From Bog-756 sp963812525 (lineage in GTDB: Bacteria; Actinomycetota; Acidimicrobiia; Acidimicrobiales; RAAP-2), in contig CAWEVL010000012.1 of NCBI GenBank assembly GCA_963812525.1, positions 248,001 to 312,000 on the forward strand: a stretch of DNA of 64,000 bases, given 5' to 3'. The position numbers and the translations under genes were made by a program. A model generated the notes under the pieces. It was not told the DNA's origin and made no database searches. It saw only the letters and a program-made list of their open reading frames with translations. Of the stretch, positions 35,821-44,608 are shown piece after piece (position 1 is the first letter of the stretch; every line of letters begins with the position of its first letter).

Positions 35821-36748
35821 ATGGAGCATGTGGGCCCCGTGGCGGCCATCGACTGCGGGACCAACTCCACCCGGCTGCTGATCGTCGACGACGACGGGAC
35901 CACGCTCGAGCGCTCCATGCAGATCACCCGGTTGGGGGCGGGTGTCGACGCCACCGGCATGCTGGCCCCCGAAGCCATCCGCCGCTGCCTGGCCGTGCTG
36001 CGGGAGTACCGGCAGGTCATGGACAAGTGCTCCGTGACCAGGGGAAGGTTGGCCGCCACATCGGCCGCCCGGGATGCCTCCAACGGCGACGAGTTCCTGC
36101 GGTCGGCCGGTGAGGTCACCGGCATCGAGCCCGAACTGCTGGTGGGGACCGAGGAGGGGCGGCTGTCGATGGCCGGTGCGGTCTCCGACCTCGATCTCGA
36201 CCGAGGGGCCGTTCCTGATCCTGGACATCGGCGGGGGATCGACCGAGCTGGTGTCGGGCTCGGGACCCGATGACCCGGAGCTCTCGGTGGTGTCCCTCCA
36301 GGTCGGGTGCGTGCGGATCACCGAGCGGTTCCTGATCTCGGACCCGCCGACGCCCACGGAGCTGGCCGACGCCGAAGCCATGGTCAACGAACTGCTCGAG
36401 CAGGCCATCGGCGATCACCCACGGTTCCTTGCCGCCCACCGACTGGTCGGACTGGCCGGCACGGTGACCACCCTGGCCTCCCTGCACCTCGGGCTGGAGG
36501 TCTACGACCGGGATCGGATCCACCACGCCGTGCTCACCGCCGGCGACGTCTATGACTGGTACCGGGCCCTGGCCTTCGAGATCACCTCCGCCCGACTGGA
36601 CCGGGCGGGCATGGTGCCCGGGCGGGAGGACGTGATCGTGGGAGGGGCGTTGATCCTGACCGCGGTCATGACCCGGTTCGGGTTCGACGAATGCCTGGTG
36701 TCGGAGGCGGACATCCTGGACGGGATGGCGGCCAGCCTGTTGCACTGA
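35821..36748 (+). CDS. ppx: Ppx/GppA exopolyphosphatase-family protein, one frameshift
   Basis: Exopolyphosphatase or guanosine-pentaphosphate phosphohydrolase, about 309 residues, the short actinobacterial form lacking the C-terminal HD-like domain. ATG 35821 follows AAGGAGAG. ASKHA phosphate-1 motif AAIDCGTNSTRLLIVD, LAATSAARDASNGDEFL, and after a break near 36205 the phosphate-2 motif FLILDIGGGSTELVSG, then LVGLAGTVTTLASLHLGL and REDVIVGGALILTAVM. Last gene of the conserved housekeeping block. Base composition drops soon after its stop. Confidence 0.92.
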
Positions 36749-36805
36749 CTCGGTCGACGGACCTCTTACCGAGCCTCTTAGTGGGGTCGATGCCCGTTGG
36801 ATGCT

Positions 36806-36829
36806 CTCCGGCTGCGATTGATGCCGGAG
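36806..36829 (+). terminator. Candidate terminator after ppx
   Basis: CTCCGGC (36806-36812) and GCCGGAG (36823-36829) form a 7-bp stem with a 10-nt loop, 58 bp after the ppx stop. No T-tract. It marks the approximate boundary between the housekeeping block and the low-GC island. The rest of 36749-37040 shows no convincing gene. Confidence 0.4.
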
Positions 36830-37040
36830 GTACCCGAGCCTGTTCCGTCCCGGTGCTATCGTCTCAAGCGGATGAATTGGGGTTACGGTCCAGAGAACGT
36901 GATGGACGGGACGGCCTCCAGCGCCGTTGGTGTGCCGGTGCCCGGCTTGCTCTGGCAAGATCAGCCATATCATGCCAGTTCAGTGAACGCAGAGAGAGTG
37001 ACGCCTGGTTTGATGGGGCAGCCGTGTTGGTCCCTCCGAG

Positions 37041-37983
37041 GTGAGTGAGTCCGGAGCCGGCACCAGGTCCGATTCGGTATCGATTCGGATTCAGACGATT
37101 CGCTCCCGATCAAAGCTAAATGGACTCGACCGGATGATCCGAGGATTGAGCGCTGCCACTGATCGACTGCACAGGGAGCGCAAGGGAGTCGCCCTCACAT
37201 TGGCCATCGGCGATGCCGCTCCAGAGACCACTCTCGCGAGTGAGGAAATGGAGGCCATGGCCGGAGGCCTATTGTCGATCGGGATCGGAGCGTTTGTCTA
37301 TGATGCATACGAGAGGGAACTCGGGGTTACCAGCGTCCACAATCGGCTGCTTCAGGGATCAGACGAGGACTTCGTGCTGTTCTTGGGGGAGGACTGCTAT
37401 CTGAGTCCTCTGGCACTTACAGAAATTGATGGTGCCCACGGAGGACCGCTCCGTGGGGATGGTCGAAGCCAGTCAGTTGCCGATTCCTCTGAACCGGCGA
37501 ATCGATCCGACCACCGGCGAGATCGCTTTCGCATCGACGGCTGGTGTCCTTGTGTGCCGTGACGTGATCATCGCTACCGAGGGATTCGATTCGACGACGT
37601 TTTCAACATGGCGAGCAGACATCGACTTCAGTTGGCGAGCTCGTCGGGCAGGATATCGGGTAGTCCATCAGCCTTCGGCCCGAGTGTTTCGCGATCGCCG
37701 GTTGACCAGCCAGAGCGTCGATTCCACCGCAGGCGTTGGGTACTCTCCCGAGTTGGGTGAACTCCTGATGTTGGCGTGGAAGTACTCCCGGCCCGATCTT
37801 TGCGAGAGGTGGGTGAGGGAGCTCAACGAGTCCCCGATCGACATGGAACGCACTGCCGCTGCCAAATTTCAGGCTTGGACAGCTGGTGTAGCGCTGCCGA
37901 GGCGGCTTGGCGCTGACGAAGAGACATCCCAGATTTTGGAGAGGGAGTTTGCCTCACGCAGCGAAGGACTCGCTCGTGTCTGA
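37041..37983 (+). CDS. Family 2 glycosyltransferase, one frameshift
   Basis: About 313 residues after removing one T near 37425 (the reading changes from LALTEI to LALTEMMVPTEDRSVGMVEA). GT2-type features: FVYDAYERELGVTSVHNRLL, then a metal-binding region FVLFLGEDCYLSPLAL where GED replaces the usual NPD/DxD, then SVGMVEASQLPIPL, AFASTAGVLVCRDVIIATEG, and STWRADIDFSWRARRAGYRV containing the ED-like acceptor motif. Looks like the rhamnosyl/mannosyl transferases of surface polysaccharide loci. GTG start 37041 has only a weak Shine-Dalgarno. The 3' end overlaps the next gene by 8 bp. Confidence 0.82.
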
Positions 37984-39751
37984 GCACGACGAGCCCTCCA
38001 GAGGGACCCAAACCATTCTCAGCAACATCAGCGGTCTCTTCGTTGGATTCGGTAAGGCACGTGCTCTGGCCGTTATCGATGCCGGATGTGGGTGTCGAGA
38101 TCTCGCCGAGCCCCTTCGTGTTGAGGGCTTCACGTACATCGGCTGCGACATCGAGCCGAGCGCGTTGATTCACCTCGAACGGAGCGGATTTGAGACCGAG
38201 CTGCTGGACCCGACCTCGGGTGAGGGGATGGCTGCGTCAATCCAACGACGACTGGACGGCCGGTCGATGGCAGCTCTACTTATGAGCGGCCCCTTTCCCG
38301 ATCTCAACCGATGGACTGAGTTCCTCGCTGCATGTAGCCCCCTCGCCATCCAGCACGGGGGAGCGCCATTGATCTTGAGCGTTCCCAACGGAACCCACTA
38401 CTATCACGCCGCAGCCTTACTTCTCGGACGCGCAGAGTCTGATCGCCGACGATTCGGACCGCCGAACTCGCAGATCTCGAGCGACGAGCTTCACCGGCTA
38501 ACGGCGCGAACTGGGTGGACCGAAGTCGGTGCTGCGGACGTTTTGTCGGGACAACCTACTGTCAACCGGTCGGATGCGGCCATCGTCCAGGAGGGGTCGC
38601 CGCTGCATGATCTTCTGCTCGACGTCCGACAGAAGGCGTCGGACAACGCACTAGTCACGGACTTTGTAAGGGTGTACACACCGGTGCAGGCCACCACGGT
38701 CGGCTTGAGCGTCGAAGGCGATCAACCGGCGCCGTTCTTGAGCGTCCTGATGAGGACACAGGGAACACGATTGGCGACGTTTCAGGATGCACTGCTTTCG
38801 TTGGCCGCACAGAGCGAGCAAGACTTTGAAGTACTAGTGCTTGCTCATAGAGTCGAGCCCGAAGCGTTGACTCATTTGGGGGAGTTGGTCGAGAGCTTCG
38901 GAGAGCTCTTCGCCGGGAAGGTCTCCGTCTTTCCCGTCGATGGTGGTGGAAGGGCTCGACCACTTTCCGTCGGCGTCGAGAAGGCAAGTGGCAACTACGT
39001 TGCGATTCTAGATGATGATGACATTGTGTTCGGCCACTGGGTCGAGACGTTCAAGGCATTATCCGCCTCAAATCCAGGGAGGGTGCTGAGGGGACCGGTG
39101 GCAGAGGAGGATGTCGAAAGCACGAGATGGGGGCCGGAACAATCCGGGTACTCGAGCGTGAGTCCCCTTCGATGTCGATGGCCGGATCCCTTTGATGTCC
39201 TCGATCACCTCTGGGAGAACCACTCACCTCCCTGCGGCTGGGCCGTCCCGCGGTCGGCGTTTACGGACCACGGGTTGCGATTCGACGAGAGCCTTCCGGT
39301 GTTCGAAGACTGGGACCTACTAATGCAGGCAGTCCTGTGGTGCGGCGTGGCCGACTCAGGCGAAACAACCGCGGTGTGGCGACATTGGCGGACTGGTGAG
39401 TCCTCCAGTTCCGTTCACTCTGAGAAGGAGTGGGAAAGCGCCCGGGAGTCGGTCATTGAGAAATTCGATAGCAAGCCACTTCTACTGCCGAAGGACTCAC
39501 TGTCGGCCATACAGGCAGACAAAATCCGGATCGAGATCTACCGCAACGAAGCCCATCGACTTCAACGGGAGCTCGATGCCGTACGGGACCATCTAGGAAA
39601 TGTCGAAGCTGCCCGCGTATCGGCCCAACTTCGTGTGGAACTTATGCAGAACTCGATGAGTTGGAGGCTTTCCATGCCGGTTCGAGCGGTGGGTGCCTTG
39701 GCCCGGAGGGTGTCTCATGCCGGGTCAAACAAGTCGACGCCAAAGACTTGA
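37976..39751 (+). CDS. Methyltransferase-glycosyltransferase fusion
   Basis: 591 residues from GTG 37976, overlapping the previous gene. The N-terminal class I SAM methyltransferase domain has motif I VIDAGCGCRDLAEPL, then FTYIGCDIEPSALIHLER, and GPFPDLNRWTEFLAAC. From residue about 250 a GT2 domain follows: APFLSVLMRTQGTRLATFQD, ALLSLAAQSEQDFEVLVLAH, VEKASGNYVAILDDDDIVFG with the DDDD metal site, RSAFTDHGLRFDESLPVFED and WDLLMQAV. The C-terminus is a coiled coil (YRNEAHRLQRELDAVRDHLG) ending SMSWRLSMPVRAVGAL. Frame intact. Probably methylates and extends a surface glycan; sugar unknown. Confidence 0.85.
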   Translation: MSEHDEPSRGTQTILSNISGLFVGFGKARALAVIDAGCGCRDLAEPLRVEGFTYIGCDIEPSALIHLERSGFETELLDPTSGEGMAASIQRRLDGRSMAALLMSGPFPDLNRWTEFLAACSPLAIQHGGAPLILSVPNGTHYYHAAALLLGRAESDRRRFGPPNSQISSDELHRLTARTGWTEVGAADVLSGQPTVNRSDAAIVQEGSPLHDLLLDVRQKASDNALVTDFVRVYTPVQATTVGLSVEGDQPAPFLSVLMRTQGTRLATFQDALLSLAAQSEQDFEVLVLAHRVEPEALTHLGELVESFGELFAGKVSVFPVDGGGRARPLSVGVEKASGNYVAILDDDDIVFGHWVETFKALSASNPGRVLRGPVAEEDVESTRWGPEQSGYSSVSPLRCRWPDPFDVLDHLWENHSPPCGWAVPRSAFTDHGLRFDESLPVFEDWDLLMQAVLWCGVADSGETTAVWRHWRTGESSSSVHSEKEWESARESVIEKFDSKPLLLPKDSLSAIQADKIRIEIYRNEAHRLQRELDAVRDHLGNVEAARVSAQLRVELMQNSMSWRLSMPVRAVGALARRVSHAGSNKSTPKT

Positions 39752-39834
39752 TCCGTCCGCTGCAGCCCACCAGACGATTCTGACGCGAGCCCGATCAGCG
39801 GCGGATGGGCAGGTTTCGGAGGCTGTCAGGCGGG

Positions 39835-40749
39835 CTACCCGGACAGACGCTCAGCGTTCTCCTGTATTGCCGCGAGTAGATTCTTCAAGTGTCCCCGGCG
39901 GTTCAGACCACCTTCACGAATGGCTGCCAATTGCTCCATTAAATCTGGAAGGTGTACGAGGCGAAGCTGGCGCACCTCCTCATTCAGCTCGTCGATGCGA
40001 TGGAGCGCCTCGAGCAACGCCGTCTGGGTGACCGCCGTGGGCAGGAGAGGGGGATTCTGCAAGGCCTCAGAGCCGAACGGAGCCACGGTTACGACGAACT
40101 GATAGGTGAGGCCTTCGATGTCAGCCTCGAGCTCCTTCACCAAACGCGGATCAACGTCATCGAGCTGGATCTCCGTCGTCCCCATGGGGCGGGTGACGCG
40201 AGCCAAATCGAACATCCCCCATTCGGCCTGCTCGAGCAGGGCATCGACTCCCGATCGGTCGAAGAACCGGAGGTGTGTCCGATCGAGTAGGCCAGCATCT
40301 GTGTAGTCGAAGTGACCTTCGAGGAGAGCCAACCGAGTCGAGACGTGCGCGATGTTGGGAAGCGAGATCACGGCCCAACCCCCGTCTTCCAGCACGCCAC
40401 CGAGTCGGTGCAGAACTGCTGCCGGATCGCTGAGGTGCTCGAGCACATCGAGCATCAAGATCACGTCGAATTTCGTGCCCTCGAAGGAACTCACGACGTC
40501 GAGAGAATTGAGATCAGCCTCTAGGACCGCCTCGCACCACGGACGCGCAGCTTTTGCCGCAATCGGATCAATTTCGACCCCCCATACTTGGCATCCCAGG
40601 TCCTTAAGGAGCGCGGCTACCGAACCGTCGGCCAGTCCGAGGTCCAGCACCCGGCAGTTTGCCGGAACTCGCCCTAGGGCCAGGACGTGGGCATCGTTGA
40701 CACCGCGAAAGTGGATATCGGCGGTGTACCTCGAGGCGGGCGGAGTCAC
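39835..40749 (-). CDS. Class I SAM methyltransferase with coiled-coil tail
   Basis: 304 residues. GTG 40749 overlaps the stop of the upstream coiled-coil gene (GTGA), so I prefer it to the TTG at 40797. SAM-binding motif I CRVLDLGLADGSVAALLKDL, GVEIDPIAAKAARPWCE, FDVILMLDVLEHLSDPAAVL and WAVISLPNIAHVSTRLALLE. The LLDRTHLRFFDRSGVDALLE segment is characteristic of glycan-locus methyltransferases and is matched in the fusion at 43120-44608 (LDANHLRFFTRRSLLRLLAR). The C-terminal 60 residues are helical/coiled coil (HRIDELNEEVRQLRLVHLPD). Last gene of a minus-strand mini-operon. Confidence 0.87.
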   Translation of the reverse strand: MTPPASRYTADIHFRGVNDAHVLALGRVPANCRVLDLGLADGSVAALLKDLGCQVWGVEIDPIAAKAARPWCEAVLEADLNSLDVVSSFEGTKFDVILMLDVLEHLSDPAAVLHRLGGVLEDGGWAVISLPNIAHVSTRLALLEGHFDYTDAGLLDRTHLRFFDRSGVDALLEQAEWGMFDLARVTRPMGTTEIQLDDVDPRLVKELEADIEGLTYQFVVTVAPFGSEALQNPPLLPTAVTQTALLEALHRIDELNEEVRQLRLVHLPDLMEQLAAIREGGLNRRGHLKNLLAAIQENAERLSG

Positions 40750-41045
40750 TGGAGTTGGCGCAGCCTTCCGTAGGCGGCACGTGCTGGAGATGACCAACGG
40801 AAGAGCTTGGTTCGCTTCATCCGGTCGAGCTGTTCCGCCATCTCATGGTGTTCGGTGACAAGTCGGGCGGTCTCGACACGCTCGACCCCCGACATGCCAT
40901 TTTCACCGCGCTCGAGTTGGAGCAGTCGACGGTTGAGAACCCTGAGTGCGTGTTCCCGTTGTGCCAACTGTTGCCGGAGTGACAGCACCTCCGCTTCTAG
41001 CGAACGGGTATGACGGTAGTCATTTGGCTGAGTTTTGCTGATCAT
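40746..41045 (-). CDS. Small coiled-coil protein of glycan locus
   Basis: 99 residues from ATG 41045, unrecognised as a named family. Almost entirely helical with heptads: LEAEVLSLRQQLAQREHALR, VLNRRLLQLERG, VTEHHEMAEQLDRMKRTKLF. It ends FRWSSPARAAYGRLRQLQ, resembling the short tails (SMSWRLSMPVRAVG, SRSWRAL) of the neighbouring glycosyltransferases. The stop overlaps the methyltransferase start by 4 bp. A scaffold or oligomerisation partner for the glycosyltransferases is a plausible guess. It may also be a detached tail of a once larger GT. Confidence 0.65.
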   Translation of the reverse strand: MISKTQPNDYRHTRSLEAEVLSLRQQLAQREHALRVLNRRLLQLERGENGMSGVERVETARLVTEHHEMAEQLDRMKRTKLFRWSSPARAAYGRLRQLQ

Positions 41046-41115
41046 TGTTGTCCTCGAGGTATTTGTCAGGGTTCATTCCATGGCAGGAAGGGATAGAGAT
41101 CCCGAAAGTCGCTCA

Positions 41116-41778
41116 TCAGCGGCGCCGTATCCAGATTGACGGTTTGCTGGCGGGAAGTGGATGGACTCGATAGCAGCCGACGATCTCGGGCACGAATTCG
41201 GCATAGGCCCCAGCAGCGGCCAGTCGCAGCCAGAACTCGTAGTCCTCCCAGCCTCGAAGGCTGAAGTCGGCGTCATATTCGCCGATGTCGTGCCACACTT
41301 GGCGCCGGATCATCGCCATCGCGTCTATGTAGTTGCCCTCGGTGAGGCGCTCGACATCCCACGGCAGGTAGCTGAGCAATCCCTGCTGTCCGATCTTGTT
41401 GATAATCCCGTAGGAGAAGGCTGCATCAGGTGCATGATCTAGCGCCGATGACAGCTTCCTCAGTGCCGATGGGTATACCAAGTTGTCGGCATCCAGAATG
41501 AAGATCCGATCAGATCGTGCGTGGGCAATACCTATGTTTCTGGCAGTACCGACGCCACTATTAGCCGCCTTGGCCAGGAGCTTGATAGGAAACCACTCGG
41601 ACTCCTCGATGATCGCTGCGGCGATGTCGACGGACTGATCCTGAGAGTGGTCGTCTACTACAATCAGCTCAACGTCGATCTCCTGGGTCGCCATGACGGA
41701 GTGAATGGCCTCCCGAAGGAACCGATCGTAGTTGTAGGACGTGATGACCACGCTGACCGCCGGATCAGCGCTCTCCAA
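41116..41778 (-). CDS. Family 2 glycosyltransferase
   Basis: 220 residues, all of a compact GT-A domain: VSVVITSYNYDRFLREAIHS, VELIVVDDHSQDQSVDIAAA, NSGVGTARNIGIAHARSDRI, FILDADNLVYPSALRKL with the DAD metal site, and DADFSLRGWEDYEFWLRLAA with the ED base. The only in-frame start is a TTG at 41778, already inside conserved sequence and overlapping the upstream gene. It may therefore be the C-terminal half of one GT-B/GT2 protein broken by a single deletion, or a coupled separate gene. The length arithmetic allows the fusion (about 602 residues in total). Confidence 0.82.
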   Translation of the reverse strand: MESADPAVSVVITSYNYDRFLREAIHSVMATQEIDVELIVVDDHSQDQSVDIAAAIIEESEWFPIKLLAKAANSGVGTARNIGIAHARSDRIFILDADNLVYPSALRKLSSALDHAPDAAFSYGIINKIGQQGLLSYLPWDVERLTEGNYIDAMAMIRRQVWHDIGEYDADFSLRGWEDYEFWLRLAAAGAYAEFVPEIVGCYRVHPLPASKPSIWIRRR

Positions 41779-42922
41779 CTTCGGCTCACCAGGATGTCGG
41801 CGTAGTCGGCGCGCTGATAAAGCAGTCGAGCTTGCAGCGCCTCCACCCTTTGGAGGAGCTCGGTCTCACCATCGAGGAGTCCCTTGACCCGTGACGAGAT
41901 TTCTCTTTCCGTGTTGAGGATGGCCGTCAGCCCCGGCAGTGGCGTGGCCGAAGGCTCTGCGCCGGCAGGAGCGAATGGCATCGGCCGCCGGGGCCGGTGG
42001 CGGGCAGCACTGGCCGCCTCGATCCGTGCGCATATCGGCTCCATTAGTGATCTCAGCTCGAGCTTGGTCCGCACGAAGTCGTAGGCCGCACTGGCGATCT
42101 GGCACCGCAGATCCTCGTCGGCGACCAAGCCGGTGGCATAGGGGCCCAGGAGCTCCGGCGGCACCGCAACCAAATGCTCCCCGGGGACCAACGGCCCATA
42201 ATCCGTGGACGTCTCAGTCAGGACGAGACAGCCGTTCAGTACCGCTTCAAGTACCCGAACCCATTCGAAGTAGGGGACCTCATTTCGATGAATGTTGAGA
42301 AGGATTCGACTGGAGGCGAGAAGGTCCCATTTGGCCGTCGAGTCCACAAAGCCGGAGCGGGGTTCGGTCATGGGTCGGGGAAATTCGAAGAGGCGTAGGT
42401 CGGTCGTGCAGTCCCAGAGGAAAGTCGCAGATTCGGAGAGGATTCGGTCGCGCCTCGGAGTGACCGAGCCTAAGAAGAGAACATCATTCTTGCGAAGGCG
42501 CTTTGGATCGCCACCCCAACGGTCCCAGCTGGGGTGGTAGCCGAGCTGGAGGTGGATGGCGTCGAGGCCACGACACTGCAGCTCATCCACTGCATATTGG
42601 CTGATGTCCAGCACCGCAGGACCCGCGCTGGCGTAGTGCGTGCCCAGTTCAAACCAGTCTGTTCCGGGCTGCTCGACGCCGATGCTCACACTTGATTCCG
42701 CGGCCTTCAGCAGTTGTTTTTCGTTGAAATTTTCTGGAGGGGAAAGAATTCGTGGGGAGCAACGACAAGATTCACTCGATTCGGTCCCCACTCGGGCAGG
42801 CCGAGGGCGGGAAACTCGGTGTGACGACCGAGATCGGAGAGGGCCGCAGACAGAAGCGACGCGATCTCCCGCATGAAGATATTGCCTCGGTCGCTGACGT
42901 AGACGTGGTAGCTGGCGGTCAT
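41664..42922 (-). CDS. GT-B-like glycosyltransferase, one frameshift
   Basis: About 419 residues from ATG 42922 to its own-frame stop, with a break near 42735 (one C lost in a run) between VNLVVAPHEFFP and PPENFNEKQLL. The N-terminus YHVYVSDRGNIFMREIASLL, then GVEQPGTDWFELGTHYASAG, VLFLGSVTPRRDRILSESA, ILLNIHRNEVPYFEWVRVLE and AVLNGCLVLTETSTDYGPLV fit a GT-B fold of the GT4/CgeB kind, with the C-terminal nucleotide-sugar site in the last two. A coiled coil (GLLDGETELLQRVEALQARL) precedes the overlap with the GT2 frame. Divergent from the GT2/methyltransferase fusion at 43120, with 197 bp between their starts for promoters. Confidence 0.75.
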
Positions 42923-43119
42923 AGATGCAGTGGCCTGTCCAACATCCCGCAAGACTAACAAGCGCGGCTACAACTCGGAGACAAGAGAGCTAATCGAATC
43001 GAGGCCGACAGCCGACTCGGACCGTCAGTGGGGTAAGTTCACCCTGGTCGGGGCGTCAACTCGAGCCCCGATCCCACTTGTGTTCAAAGGCGGGGAATAC
43101 GCTTAACGGCGCTACGGCG

Positions 43120-44608
43120 ATGCCAATGGAGGATGATGACTTGGTGGTAGCGGAGAAGCTACGAAATGGAATTCTCGTCGTCGCGTACAACCCGGCCACG
43201 ACCTTGGCAAAAGTACTGGACCGAATACCCGAAAGTGTCCGAGCCGACATCGAAGAAGTGGTGGTGAGCGACGATCACAGTCAGGACGAGACCTATTTGG
43301 TGGGGCTTGGCTACCAGCAGCTTTCCAAGCTGCCGATTACCCTGATCAGGCAGCCGCACAACCTCGGGTATGGCGGAAACCAAAAGGCTGGATATGAGGT
43401 GGCGATCCAGCACGGCCTTGATGTTGTCGTCATGCTCCACGGAGACGGCCAGACGCACCGGAAGCCCTACCGGATCTATTGGCCCCGATCATTGCAGGCG
43501 AGGCGGACGCGGTGTTTGGTTCGCGAATGATGGTAAAGGGTGCCGCTCGGGCTGGCGGGATGCCCCTCTACAAGTACGCAGGCAATCGAGTGCTCTCCAG
43601 GGTTGAAAACGCAGTGTTGGGCACGCACCTCTCCGAATTCCACTCGGGCTACCGAGCCTATCAGTGAAGGCGCTTCAACGGGTTCCATTTCAGCGAAATT
43701 CAAACGGATTCAACTTCGACACCCAGATCATCGTCCAGTTTCATGATGCAGGGTTGCGCATCGTGGAGGTCCCCATCCCGACCTACTATGGGGGAGATCT
43801 GCTACGTGGACGGGCCAAGTTACGCGTGGGATGTGGTGCGGGATGTCTCGGACTACCGGCTCCAGAAGGCCGGCTTCGGAGGTGGGAGCCGTGTCGCCCT
43901 CGGTGACGTTCTTCAGATGACCCCGGAGACGCCAGATTCCTACGGACACATTTCGGCAATCCTCGGATCAAGCAGGGCAAGCCGGGTCCTGGTTGTCGGT
44001 GGATGGAGAATCTGTCAGGGTACCTCCGATCCCTGAACCACGAAGTGACCGAAGTCACAGTTCCCGGGCAGCTCAAGGGTAGCGAGCCATCTGTATCAAG
44101 CAGGGGAGAGCAACGCTCTCCGGTTGAGCCTCGTTTCGACGTCGTCGTGGCCGTGGACTCCCTGGAGCATGCCGAGCACCCCGAGGATGTGTTGCTCTTG
44201 GTGCAGGATCGACTGGCACCCGACGGACGTCTCATCGCCTGTGTGCCGAACGTGGCCCACTGGTATCCGCGGCTCCGGATGATGTTGGGGATCTTCGACT
44301 TCGACCAACGTGGAATTCTCGATGCTAACCACCTGAGATTCTTCACCCGGCGAAGCCTTCTCCGCCTCTTGGCTCGCAATGGATTCACTGTGAGACACAT
44401 CGAGTCCGTCGGGCTACCCTTCGACACCCTTGGGATACGGACCACCCGCGCTCGTTGGCTTCGACTGCTCGATCACTTCCTCGTGGCAGCATGGCCATCG
44501 TTATTCAGCTCTCAGTTCATCATCGAGGCGGTTTCCGACGCGACCACGGCGGGCCATCCGGTTGAGCCGGTCCAAGACCCACGGCACCGGCGAGTGTCTC
44601 TCGCTTAG
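43120..44608 (+). CDS. Glycosyltransferase-methyltransferase fusion, four frameshifts
   Basis: Bifunctional GT2 plus SAM methyltransferase, about 497 residues when repaired. The GT2 domain resembles dolichol-phosphate mannose synthases: GILVVAYNPATTLAKVLDRI, EVVVSDDHSQDETYLVGLGY, RQPHNLGYGGNQKAGYEVAI, VVVMLHGDGQTHPE with the metal site, VFGSRMMVKGAARAGGMPLY, SEFHSGYRAY, and NSNGFNFDTQIIVQFHDAGL. Breaks near 43452, 43664 and 43790 are each explained by one lost base; a fourth lies near 44003. The methyltransferase domain follows: VLVVGG, FDVVVAVDSLEHAEHPEDVL, LIACVPNVAHWYPRLRMMLG and LDANHLRFFTRRSLLRLLAR. This domain order is opposite to the fusion at 37976-39751. Confidence 0.82.

Noticed and set aside
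36797..37048. 83-codon + frame between ppx and the first glycosyltransferase
   Set aside because: No recognisable family, overlaps the candidate terminator and the next gene's start, no convincing Shine-Dalgarno.
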